A DNA stretch of 10,713 bases from Gammaproteobacteria bacterium (GCA_028817255.1 JAPPQA010000111.1:19861-30573), one strand, 5' to 3'. Positions 1 to 6,309 are shown, counted from the stretch's first letter. Program-made: numbers and translations. The notes: generated by a model not told the origin, from the sequence alone.

Positions 1-1122
1 TGCGCCGGGACCGGCGGCACCCGCGCGGGAGAGACGGCGCAGGCGGCCGCGGAGGTAGCGGAGGCGCGGTATCTGGACGCGGGCATCCTGGAATTCGAGA
101 CGGGCATAAAAGAAGCGGAGGTCGAAGAGGGCGAAGTCTTCCGCGAGGTGCGCAAGGCGGAGGCGCTGTACTTCCCCTGGCAACTGCGGCAGGCGATGGA
201 GCGGACGGAGGCCTGGCGCAATGTGTGGATCGTTCCCGCCGAGGCGGTCACGGACCTGCGGGTGGAAGGCACGATCCTGGCGTCGGACGGCGCGGAACTG
301 GTGCTGGAGATCGCCGCCGCCGATGCCGCCGGCCGCAACTGGCTGCGCAAGAAGTACCGGGGCAAGGCCGCCGCCTCGGACTACACCCCCGCGAATACCC
401 GCCGCCCCTTCGAAGATCTCTTCGACGAGATCGCCCGGGACCTGTTGCGGGCCCGCGACGCGCAATCGGCGGCGGCCTTGAAAGAGGCCCGCTACGCCGC
501 GGAACTGCGCTTCGCCCGCTCCTTCTCCGAGGATGCCTTTGCCGGCTACCTGGAGGAGAAAAGAGGCCGCTACCGGGTAACGGGCCTGCCGGCGGAGAAC
601 GACCCCATTTACCAGCGGGTGTTGCAGATCAAGGAGCGCGACGACCTGTTCCTGGACACCTTGCAGGGCTACTACGACCACTTCGCCGGCGGTATCGAGA
701 CGTCCTACACGGACTGGGCTCGGCAGAGCGAGGTCGAGGTTGCCGCGCGCTCCAAACAGAGGTCCAAGACCTTGCTGCAGGGCGTGCTGAGCGCCTTGGC
801 CATTGCCGGGGGCATCGCCCTCGACTCCAAGAACGATACGGCGAGGACGGTATTGATAGGCGCCGGCGCTTATGGCGCCGTCAAGACCGTGGAGAGTTAC
901 CAGCAGTCCAAGATCCACGACGAGGCCCTGCGCGAGTTGGGCGAATCGCTGGAGCTGGAGCTGCAACCGCAGGTGGTGGAAGTGGAAGACCGCATCGTGA
1001 CTCTCCAGGGCTCGGTAACGGAGCAATATGACCAGTGGCACGGCATTTTGAAAGAGATCTATTTTGTCGAGCGCGGCGCGCCGGGAGGCCCCGCGGCGGC
1101 AGCGGAAAGCGTCCGGCAATAG
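1..1122 (+). CDS. Probable envelope lipoprotein, 5' end missing
   Basis: The frame is open from the first base, so the gene is cut by the window edge; the Met codon at 148 is internal, not the start. The visible product is 373 residues. The first codon is Cys, followed by Ala-Gly-Thr-Gly-Gly, which is what a mature lipoprotein looks like just after its lipobox, but the lipobox itself would lie outside the window. A first domain (codons about 30-150) has a FREVRKAEALYFP stretch and alternating strands around VEGTILASDG and LVLEIAAADAAGRNW, similar to lipoproteins of unknown function in gammaproteobacteria and loosely to CsgG/LpoB-type folds. Bases 769-890 encode a Gly/Ala-rich hydrophobic segment that could touch a membrane. 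The C-terminus is helical and acidic. Its end overlaps the next gene. The open frame is certain; the lipoprotein call is moderate and no specific function is known. Confidence 0.8.
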   Translation, partial: CAGTGGTRAGETAQAAAEVAEARYLDAGILEFETGIKEAEVEEGEVFREVRKAEALYFPWQLRQAMERTEAWRNVWIVPAEAVTDLRVEGTILASDGAELVLEIAAADAAGRNWLRKKYRGKAAASDYTPANTRRPFEDLFDEIARDLLRARDAQSAAALKEARYAAELRFARSFSEDAFAGYLEEKRGRYRVTGLPAENDPIYQRVLQIKERDDLFLDTLQGYYDHFAGGIETSYTDWARQSEVEVAARSKQRSKTLLQGVLSALAIAGGIALDSKNDTARTVLIGAGAYGAVKTVESYQQSKIHDEALRELGESLELELQPQVVEVEDRIVTLQGSVTEQYDQWHGILKEIYFVERGAPGGPAAAAESVRQ

Positions 1123-1883
1123 AGTGGCCGGCGCTGTTGCTTGTCGCCGCGCTGGCGCCGGCGCCGGCGCCCGCCCAGGCAACCGGGGCGGAGTTCCAGG
1201 AACGGATGTCGCAGGCGCTGGACGCTCTCGCCGCCGAGCGCTGGCCCGATGCGAGCGCCCGCCTGGAGCAGGCGGCGCAATTGAAACCCGAAGACCCGCA
1301 GGCGCGGCAATTGCTGCGCTACGCCCGGGAGCGGCAGCGCGCGCGGCAAATCCTGGCGCTGCTGTCGCAGGCGCGGGCGGCGGAGGAGACGCAGGACTGG
1401 CGCGCGGCCCTGCGACTCTACCGGGAGGCCCAGGCGCTGGACGCCTACGTTGCAGAGGCGGCAACGGGCGCGCGCCGGAGCGCGCCCTACGTCGCGGCGC
1501 AAGAGGCGCTGGCCGAGCTGCTTGCGGAGCCGAAAAAACTTTTCGACCCCGTCAATCGCCGGCGGGCGCGGCAGCTGCTGGACGCCATGGAACGGGACCG
1601 GCTGGAAGGCCGGGAGCTCGCCGCGGGCCGCGAGGCGCTGCAAGAGCGCCTCGCGCAGGCGGAGACGCCGCAACTGGTCTATCTGAGTTCCGACGGTCAA
1701 TCCGAGGTATCCATCTACAAGGGCGAGACACTGGGGCGCTTCCAGGAAAAGCAGTTGCGCCTGAAGCCCGGCAAGTATGTCGCCGTCGCCCGGCGCGACC
1801 GCTACCGTGACGTGCGGCGCGATTTCTGGGTGTTGCCGGAACGGCCGACCCGCTTCGACATCCGCTGCAAGGATCCGATTTGA
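1035..1883 (+). CDS. Exported TPR-like protein with C-terminal PEGA-like beta domain
   Basis: Product of 282 residues from a GTG start. Residues 1-30 are Arg-rich, 31-42 are hydrophobic (WPALLLVAAL), and APAQA ends near residue 49, giving a signal peptide with an unusually long n-region and probable periplasmic location. Residues about 53-130 hold two TPR-like helical hairpins (LDALAAERWPDASARLEQA; then AEETQDWRAALRLYREAQAL). A second helical stretch runs to about 210. The last 70 residues are beta-rich (VSIYKGETLGRFQEKQLRL, PGKYVAVARRDRYRDVRRDF) and resemble a PEGA-type domain. The start is awkward: GTG 1035 overlaps the upstream gene by 88 nt, but the only later in-frame candidates, CTG 1134 and TTG 1137, would remove the positive charge of the signal peptide. 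The stop overlaps the next start (TGATG), suggesting translational coupling. Probably a scaffold protein of the same complex; function not established. Confidence 0.82.
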   Translation: MARHFERDLFCRARRAGRPRGGSGKRPAIEWPALLLVAALAPAPAPAQATGAEFQERMSQALDALAAERWPDASARLEQAAQLKPEDPQARQLLRYARERQRARQILALLSQARAAEETQDWRAALRLYREAQALDAYVAEAATGARRSAPYVAAQEALAELLAEPKKLFDPVNRRRARQLLDAMERDRLEGRELAAGREALQERLAQAETPQLVYLSSDGQSEVSIYKGETLGRFQEKQLRLKPGKYVAVARRDRYRDVRRDFWVLPERPTRFDIRCKDPI

Positions 1884-3883
1884 TGAGCGATGAGCCGCGG
1901 GAGAAATTTCGCTATGACGAGATCGAGCCTCATCCCTACCGGTACCGGCAACGGGCGTCCCTGGCCTCCGCGCTGTCTTGGAGCAGCCTCCGTCCGGGCC
2001 ACCCCTCGCCCGGCGCCGGCGGCTGGCCGCGCCGGGCCGCGAAACTCGCGGCAGCCCTGGCCGTCCTGGCCGGCTTGTTGCTCCTGGCGCAGAATGCCCC
2101 GCGCCCGGTCGCGTTCCGGCTGGCGCCCGAGACGGCGGAGGTCCGCATCCGGGACAGCCTCCACCTGTCCATAGGCGAAGACAGCCGCCTGATGTTCCCC
2201 GGCGCGCACGAGGCGACGCTGTCCGCCCCCGGTTACGAGGACCGGAGCGTGCGTTTCGAGGTGGCCGGGAAGTTCGCGCCGTGGTTCGACGCGCAGGTCT
2301 TCGCATGGCGCCTGGTTCGCCGGCCGGGCCACCTCGATATCGCCCTGATCCCCGAAGTCTCGGCCGAGGCGCTGCTGGACGGCGCCGCCGCCGGGCCGTT
2401 GCCCGGATTCATTCGCGACATCCCGGCGGGGGCTTACCAGTTGGAGATCCGGGCGCCGGGATACCTGCCTCACCGCCGGCAGCTCGAGGTGGAGGGCAAA
2501 GACATTACCCAGCAACTGTTGGTGCGGCTTGAGGAAGATCGCAAACCGGCCGCGCCGGAGCAGGCGAAGGAGAAGCGGCCGGCGCCGAAGCCCGCCCGCG
2601 CCGAGCTGCGCCTGGCCTCCGACCCCCCGGGCGCCGCCGTGAGCGTTGACGGCCGATACCGCGGCGCCGCGCCGTTGCGCCTCTCCCTGGAGGCGGGCAA
2701 GGCGCACCGGCTGCTGCTGCTGAAACCCGGCCACCGGGCGGTGACGAAGACCATTCGCCCGGGGGCGGGGCAGGAAGCGCTCACGGTCTCGCTGCCGGCG
2801 CTCGCGGGCCTGGTGGCATTCGATCTGCAACCGAAGGACACCGAGATTTGGGTGGCCGGGCGCCGCATGAGGCCCGACGCGCAAGGCCGGCTGTCGCTGC
2901 CGGCACGGCAACATGAAATCGTTCTCAAGGCGCCGGGTTACGCCGACCAGACGCATCATGTGACTGCCAGCGCGGAGTTGGCGAAGATCGTCCGGGCACG
3001 GCTGCTTTCCAGGGCCCGGCAGCAGGAATTGCGGCGCGGGGAGCAAGAGCGCAAGAACGGCTTCGAGTTTTTGCCCTTCCGCCCCGCCGGGGACTTCGCA
3101 TACAAGACTACGCGCCGCACGCACAAGGTGCGCCTGGACCGCCCCTTCGCCATCGCCAGGACCGAGGTGAGCAACGAACAGTTCAAGCGCTTTAAGAGCG
3201 GGCACTCGTCCGGCGACTTCAAGGGGCACAGCCTGGATGGCGCGGCGCAGCCCGTGGTCAGGGTCTCCTGGCAGGAGGCCGCTCTCTACGCCAACTGGCT
3301 GAGCCGGCAGTTGCAGGTGGCGCCCTTCTACCTGGAGGCGGGCGGCCAGGTCACGGGCTTCGACCCGCGTTCGGCGGGCTACCGTCTGCCCACGGAGGCG
3401 GAGTGGGTATGGGCCGGCGGCGCGCAAGACGCGCGCGCGTATCCCTGGGGCGACAGCCTGCAAAAGATTCCCTCGCGCTCCGGCAACTACGCCGACAAGA
3501 GCGCCCGGGCGCTGCTGCCCGTCACGCTGTCTCACTACAACGACGGCCAGGCGGTCAGCGCCCCGGTGGGCAATTTCCGGCCCAACGCCAGAGGGCTGCA
3601 CGACCTGGGCGGCAACGTCGCCGAATGGCTGCACGATGTCTTCCTGACCAAGATCGCGCCGCGGCTCGAGGGGGCCGCCGACGCGCAGGTCAATCCCCTG
3701 GGGCAGCAAAGCGGGCGCTTTCACGTCATCCGGGGCGCCGGCTGGAGCGACGGCTCGGACAAGAAGCTGCGGCTCTCTTACCGGCAGTACAATAGCGACG
3801 GCGACAAGGCCGTGGGCTTCCGCCTGGCGTATTACCTGCCGCCGCCCGCCGCCGCGGCCGAGGAGGCGGCGCCGGGCCAGTGA
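1883..3883 (+). CDS. One-span PEGA-repeat protein with cysteine-free FGE/SUMF1-fold domain
   Basis: Product of 666 residues; ATG 1883 overlaps the previous stop. An in-frame TTG sits just before it at 1880, but the TGATG overlap favours ATG. A cytoplasmic, charged N-terminus (1-50) leads into one membrane helix (about 52-70, AKLAAALAVLAGLLLLA), so the rest should be periplasmic. Four PEGA-like beta repeats follow (about 75-127, 151-203, 240-293, 308-361), each ending in APGY or KPGH; a Lys/Pro linker lies at 220-239. Residues about 390-652 form an FGE/SUMF1-family domain (YRLPTEAEWVWA, YPWGD, GLHDLGGNVAEW, RGAGW, VGFRLAY). FGE enzymes need two cysteines in the RGGSW...RYR segment; here that segment has none, and I see no Cys in the whole protein. 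It is therefore probably a binding or structural domain, as in GldJ/GldK, not an oxidase. A 116-bp gap separates it from the next gene. Confidence 0.93.
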   Translation: MSDEPREKFRYDEIEPHPYRYRQRASLASALSWSSLRPGHPSPGAGGWPRRAAKLAAALAVLAGLLLLAQNAPRPVAFRLAPETAEVRIRDSLHLSIGEDSRLMFPGAHEATLSAPGYEDRSVRFEVAGKFAPWFDAQVFAWRLVRRPGHLDIALIPEVSAEALLDGAAAGPLPGFIRDIPAGAYQLEIRAPGYLPHRRQLEVEGKDITQQLLVRLEEDRKPAAPEQAKEKRPAPKPARAELRLASDPPGAAVSVDGRYRGAAPLRLSLEAGKAHRLLLLKPGHRAVTKTIRPGAGQEALTVSLPALAGLVAFDLQPKDTEIWVAGRRMRPDAQGRLSLPARQHEIVLKAPGYADQTHHVTASAELAKIVRARLLSRARQQELRRGEQERKNGFEFLPFRPAGDFAYKTTRRTHKVRLDRPFAIARTEVSNEQFKRFKSGHSSGDFKGHSLDGAAQPVVRVSWQEAALYANWLSRQLQVAPFYLEAGGQVTGFDPRSAGYRLPTEAEWVWAGGAQDARAYPWGDSLQKIPSRSGNYADKSARALLPVTLSHYNDGQAVSAPVGNFRPNARGLHDLGGNVAEWLHDVFLTKIAPRLEGAADAQVNPLGQQSGRFHVIRGAGWSDGSDKKLRLSYRQYNSDGDKAVGFRLAYYLPPPAAAAEEAAPGQ

Positions 3884-3908
3884 ATTTTATGGACAGCGCA
3901 TCCTGAGC

Positions 3909-3948
3909 GCGCCCTCTGAGCGCACCTTGGGGGCGCCTCCGGGTTTTT
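3909..3948 (+). terminator. Weak terminator-like hairpin after the PEGA/FGE-fold gene
   Basis: GCGCCC (3909-3914) can pair with GGGCGC (3931-3936) around a 16-nt loop, and TTTTT follows at 3944-3948. The 6-bp stem, long loop and 7-nt gap before the T run make this a poor intrinsic terminator. It could still reduce read-through into the small-protein array. CTGAGCGC also occurs twice here (3903-3910 and 3916-3923). I see no convincing sigma70-type promoter in the rest of the 3884-3999 gap. Confidence 0.2.
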
Positions 3949-3990
3949 CGCTGGCGCAGGGGAATCGAGGGAACGCAGACACCGGAATAT

Positions 3991-3997
3991 GGAGGAG
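3991..3997 (+). promoter_or_regulatory. Strong Shine-Dalgarno site before the first array gene
   Basis: GGAGGAG ends 2 nt before ATG 4000 (GGAGG core to ATG is 4 nt). It is the clearest ribosome-binding site in the window. It fixes the start of array copy 1 and suggests independent initiation there, unlike copies 3 and 4, which start inside the preceding gene. Confidence 0.7.
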
Positions 3998-3999
3998 AA

Positions 4000-4527
4000 A
4001 TGGCGAAGGTAAAAAAGAAAGGCAAGGGCATACTGGAGATACTGGGGGCGGTTCTGGTGGCGGTCGCGCTGCTCGCGCTCTATGGCTGGGAGCAGTACCG
4101 GACATCGCCTTTCCTGGATGTCTTCAGGGGAGAAGAGTGGAAGACGATTTGCGAGGGCGAGGGGCGGATGTACCGCCTGCACTCGACCAGCGGGCGCCGC
4201 AAGCGCCAGGACGGCAGCCGAACCGCCAAAGACCATAACCGGGGGCTGCGCTTCCTCGGCGCGGACGGGGAAATCCTGTACCGTACCGGACGCTACGACC
4301 TTCGCTCCCTGGAGCAGGATGGCGTGTGGCGCTTCCAGTACAGCCCGGAGGATACGCGGCTCGTCGGGCGCAAGGACCAGGCCGCGGTCCTGCACGGAGA
4401 CGAACTGACTTTCGAGATCGGCGGCGATCTCCTTCAGCTGGTCGTCGTTCGCAAGGAGGCGCCCCCGCTGCGCCTGCCGTGCGTACCCATGCAGGTGGGA
4501 ATGTTCGAGAGATTTCTGGGAGGCTGA
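4000..4527 (+). CDS. Array copy 1: small one-span protein with two-cysteine periplasmic domain
   Basis: Product of 175 residues. A Lys-rich N-terminus (MAKVKKKGKG) is followed by a membrane helix (about 11-30), giving an N-in, C-out topology. The outer domain runs from the first Cys (C51, TICEGEGRMYRL) to the second (C161, LPCVP). It shares with the three following genes RxLRFLGADG-like, DGVWRFxYxPED, KDQAAVLxGDE and a Val-Arg-Lys-x-Ala-Pro-Pro-Leu motif. It is the most divergent of the four, with an insertion of about four residues in the variable loop (62-82) and a C-terminus ending GMFERFLGG instead of Lys-rich. It has its own strong ribosome-binding site. I do not recognise the family. 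A disulfide between the two Cys is an inference from the predicted periplasmic location. Confidence 0.85.
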   Translation: MAKVKKKGKGILEILGAVLVAVALLALYGWEQYRTSPFLDVFRGEEWKTICEGEGRMYRLHSTSGRRKRQDGSRTAKDHNRGLRFLGADGEILYRTGRYDLRSLEQDGVWRFQYSPEDTRLVGRKDQAAVLHGDELTFEIGGDLLQLVVVRKEAPPLRLPCVPMQVGMFERFLGG

Positions 4528-4570
4528 ACCGGCGCCGGGTACGGGCATAGCCGCGATTGCAGTCGGATTT

Positions 4571-5044
4571 ATGCGGGAAAAAAAGCCAAAGCGATATGGG
4601 ACGGTACTATTATTCATTCTCGTCTTGTTCATTATGTGGATATGGGAGGGGCAGCTCGCCAAGGGTTACGAGTGGGAGACGGTTTGCCAGGGCGAAGGGC
4701 GGGTGTATCGCCTGCGCTCGACCGACAGGGGCTGGCTCAAGGGCAGCGGCAACGGTTACCGCCGGGAGTTGTATTTTCTAGGCGCGGACGGGAAAACCCG
4801 CCACTACACCAATCGCTACGTGTGGCGCTCCCGGCAACAGGATGGCGTGTGGCGCTTCCGATACAATCCGGAAGAGGAAATCTTCTTCGGGATCGAAGAC
4901 CCGGCCGCGGTCCTGTACGGAGACGAGCAAACGCTCGAGATCGCGGTGTCCCTGGAGCGGATGTTTCTGGTTCGCAAAGCGGCGCCCCCTCTGAACCTGC
5001 CTTGCGTACCGAAGAAAAGGCCCAAGTATGAAGCCCGTAACTGA
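4571..5044 (+). CDS. Array copy 2: small one-span protein with two-cysteine periplasmic domain
   Basis: Product of 157 residues, the shortest copy. It starts MREKKPKRYG directly before a membrane helix (about 10-26, TVLLFILVLFIMWIW). The outer domain has C39 (ETVCQGEGRVYRLRSTD) and C145 (LNLPCVPKK), 106 residues apart as in copies 3 and 4. The start is chosen because the ATG aligns with ATG 5641 in copy 4, and no in-frame start lies close upstream. There is no good Shine-Dalgarno sequence in the 43-bp gap after copy 1, so coupling to copy 1 or weak translation is possible. Bases 4935-5018 are identical to 5470-5553 in copy 3 and 5999-6082 in copy 4. The stop lies 17 nt inside the copy 3 gene. 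The 5' part of the gene is richer in A/T than the flanking operon. Confidence 0.83.
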   Translation: MREKKPKRYGTVLLFILVLFIMWIWEGQLAKGYEWETVCQGEGRVYRLRSTDRGWLKGSGNGYRRELYFLGADGKTRHYTNRYVWRSRQQDGVWRFRYNPEEEIFFGIEDPAAVLYGDEQTLEIAVSLERMFLVRKAAPPLNLPCVPKKRPKYEARN

Positions 5045-5573
5045 GGGCAAAAAACGGCAAAGGCGGCGGCGGGCTCGCGCGTTGCGCGGGGATGCCCCCG
5101 GACTTACGGGGGCAAAGAAGGCAAAGCGATATGGGATCGGCGTTGCCCTGCTCCTTTTGCTCGGCGGTTGGATATGGGATGGCCTTTCCGCCAAGCTTGC
5201 CGAAGAGTGGGAGACGGTTTGCCAGGGCGAAGGGCGGGTGTACCGCCTGCGCTCGACCGACTGGAGCTTGACCAAGAAGAGCGGTCAAAATTTCAACCGG
5301 GCGTTGCATTTTCTAGGCGCGGACGGGAAAACCCGCTACTACACCGAGCTCTACGTGTGGCGCTCCCGGATACGGGACGGCGTGTGGCGCTTCCGGTACA
5401 ATCCGGAAGATAAGCGGCTCTTCGGGGTCAAGGACCAAGCGGCGGTTCTGTACGGAGACGAGCGAATGTTCGAGATCGCGGTGTCCCTGGAGCGGATGTT
5501 TCTGGTTCGCAAAGCGGCGCCCCCTCTGAACCTGCCTTGCGTACCGAAGAAAAAGTACTCTCGTGACGACTGA
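5028..5573 (+). CDS. Array copy 3: small one-span protein with Arg-rich N-terminal extension
   Basis: Product of 181 residues. ATG 5028 lies inside the end of copy 2 (17-nt overlap), which implies translational coupling. The 35-residue cytoplasmic extension is strongly basic (KKRQRRRRARALRGD) and is also present in copy 4. The membrane helix is at about 36-50. The outer domain runs from C65 (ETVCQGEGRVYRL) to C171 (LNLPCVPKK). The Met codon that starts copy 2 and could start copy 4 is ACG here (within LTGAKKAKRYG), so this copy must use an upstream start. A hairpin and a second stem lie within the extension at 5074-5112. From 5372 to 5555 it is identical to 5901-6084 of copy 4. Function unknown. 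Confidence 0.83.
   Translation: MKPVTEGKKRQRRRRARALRGDAPGLTGAKKAKRYGIGVALLLLLGGWIWDGLSAKLAEEWETVCQGEGRVYRLRSTDWSLTKKSGQNFNRALHFLGADGKTRYYTELYVWRSRIRDGVWRFRYNPEDKRLFGVKDQAAVLYGDERMFEIAVSLERMFLVRKAAPPLNLPCVPKKKYSRDD
5074..5112 (+). repeat. Two adjacent hairpins inside the copy 3 N-terminal extension
   Basis: First hairpin: CTCGCGC (5074-5080), loop GTT, GCGCGGG (5084-5090), 7 pairs with one G-U. Second hairpin: CCCCCG (5095-5100), loop GACTTA, CGGGGG (5107-5112). The first aligns with a perfect hairpin in copy 4. The pair looks like an intergenic hairpin element that has been read into the protein. A role in coupling or RNA stability is possible but not shown. Confidence 0.5.
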
Positions 5574-6102
5574 GGGCGCCCGTAAAAAATGGCAAAGGCG
5601 GCGCCGGCCCCGCGCATTGCGCGGGGATGCCCTCGGATTTATGCGGAAAGGGAAGGCAATGCGATATGGGATCGTCGCGCTCCTGTTTTTCGTCGGTCTT
5701 ATTTTGGAGAAGGTGCTGGTCTCTAAGGGTTACGAGTGGGAGGCGGTTTGCCGGGGCGAAGAGCGGGTGTACCGCCTGCGCTCGACCGACTGGCACTGGC
5801 TCAGGCGAAGTGGTGCAGATCATCGCCGGGCGTTGCATTTTCTAGGCGCGGACGGGAAAACCCGCTACTACACCGATCGCTACGTGTGGCGTTCCCGGAA
5901 ACGGGACGGCGTGTGGCGCTTCCGGTACAATCCGGAAGATAAGCGGCTCTTCGGGGTCAAGGACCAAGCGGCGGTTCTGTACGGAGACGAGCGAATGTTC
6001 GAGATCGCGGTGTCCCTGGAGCGGATGTTTCTGGTTCGCAAAGCGGCGCCCCCTCTGAACCTGCCTTGCGTACCGAAGAAAAAGCACAAGCATTATGACT
6101 GA
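5563..6102 (+). CDS. Array copy 4: small one-span protein with Arg-rich N-terminal extension
   Basis: Product of 179 residues from GTG 5563, which overlaps the copy 3 stop by 11 nt. ATG 5641 (MRKGKAMRYG) is an alternative start that aligns with copy 2 and would give 153 residues. I prefer the upstream start because copy 3 needs the equivalent one and because the basic extension (KKWQRRRRPRALRGD) stays in frame in both. The membrane helix is at about 36-49. The outer domain runs from C63 (EAVCRGEERVYRLRSTD) to C169. Relative to copy 3, differences cluster in residues 77-89 (the loop between RSTD and RALHFLGADG) and around 106-113; the rest is nearly unchanged. Function unknown. Confidence 0.82.
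   Translation: MTTEGARKKWQRRRRPRALRGDALGFMRKGKAMRYGIVALLFFVGLILEKVLVSKGYEWEAVCRGEERVYRLRSTDWHWLRRSGADHRRALHFLGADGKTRYYTDRYVWRSRKRDGVWRFRYNPEDKRLFGVKDQAAVLYGDERMFEIAVSLERMFLVRKAAPPLNLPCVPKKKHKHYD
5608..5626 (+). repeat. Perfect 8-bp hairpin upstream of the alternative copy 4 start
   Basis: CCCCGCGC (5608-5615), loop ATT, GCGCGGGG (5619-5626). It ends 14 nt before ATG 5641 and is the counterpart of the hairpin at 5074-5090. It could restrict initiation at ATG 5641 or be a leftover repeat element. Confidence 0.55.
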
Positions 6103-6154
6103 GGGCGCCCGTAACCGTAGCGAGGCGAGCCCGGATATTGCACGAAGGGGGTAA
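6095..6154 (+). pseudogene. Vestigial start of a fifth array copy
   Basis: ATG 6095 overlaps the copy 4 stop and begins Met-Thr-Glu-Gly-Ala-Arg, matching the N-terminus of copy 4 (MTTEGARKK) and the TEG of copy 3. The frame stops at 6152-6154 after 19 codons. Downstream bases (CCCGGA...GGGGGTAAAGAAGCGCGTG, about 6130-6164) still resemble the unit upstream of the membrane helix in copy 3, after which similarity ends. It is best read as a truncated fifth unit and probably makes no functional product. Confidence 0.4.
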
Positions 6155-6203
6155 AGAAGCGCGTGATTTCACTGAGACGAATGCGCGGGTGCGCCGTTTT
6201 CGG

Positions 6204-6296
6204 CCCTCACCCTCGGTCCCTCTCCCAAAGGGAGAGGGAAGCGAAGAAAGGGCACCCTCTTCCCCCTCTCCCTCCGGGAGAGGGTTGGGGTGAGGG
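6204..6296. repeat. REP-doublet (REPIN-like) inverted repeat
   Basis: Two REP-like units lie in opposite orientation. Outer ends are CCCTCACC (6204-6211) and its complement GGTGAGGG (6289-6296). Each half holds its own hairpin: TCCCTCTCCC/AAA/GGGAGAGGGA (6217-6239, 10 bp) and CCCTCTCCC/TCC/GGGAGAGGG (6264-6284, 9 bp). The motif type is common between genes in proteobacteria. It sits in the 252-bp gap between the array and the motor genes and could act in mRNA stability or partial termination. No T run follows either hairpin. Confidence 0.8.
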
Positions 6297-6309
6297 TAAA
6301 ATCCGGCGC

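Larger units (their letters stand above)
4571..6114 (+). repeat. Tandem gene repeat of about 530 bp (copies 2 to 4 plus a vestige)
   Basis: Copies 2, 3 and 4 align at offsets of about 535 bp (2 to 3) and 529 bp (3 to 4). By eye, 5372-5555 equals 5901-6084 without a mismatch (184 bp), and 4935-5018 matches both later copies (84 bp). The 18-bp junction GACTGAGGGCGCCCGTAA at 5568-5585 recurs at 6097-6114 with the same 529-bp offset, so the repeat extends past the last full gene. Copy 1 (4000-4527) is an older, diverged member. Confidence 0.9.

Noticed and set aside
1064..1810. Second + strand frame through the TPR protein gene
   Set aside because: It is Gly/Arg/Ala-rich and without structure, while the overlapping frame has a signal peptide, TPR-like repeats and a beta domain and connects by TGATG to the next gene.
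1802..3724. Long minus-strand open frame (640 codons) opposite the PEGA/FGE-fold gene
   Set aside because: It is a mirror of a gene with unmistakable FGE motifs; high GC removes stop codons from the complement. No signal peptide, domain or ribosome-binding site is seen.
3884..3999. Promoter for the array
   Set aside because: TATGGA (3889-3894) and GAATAT (3985-3990) resemble -10 boxes, but neither has a -35 box at suitable spacing.
4000..6102. CRISPR-like array
   Set aside because: The repeat unit is about 530 bp and coding. There are no short direct repeats with uniform spacers and no cas genes.
6285..6302. TTGGGG and TAAAAT as a promoter for the motor genes
   Set aside because: The spacing is only 6 nt, far from the 16-18 nt needed, and TTGGGG is part of the REP-doublet.
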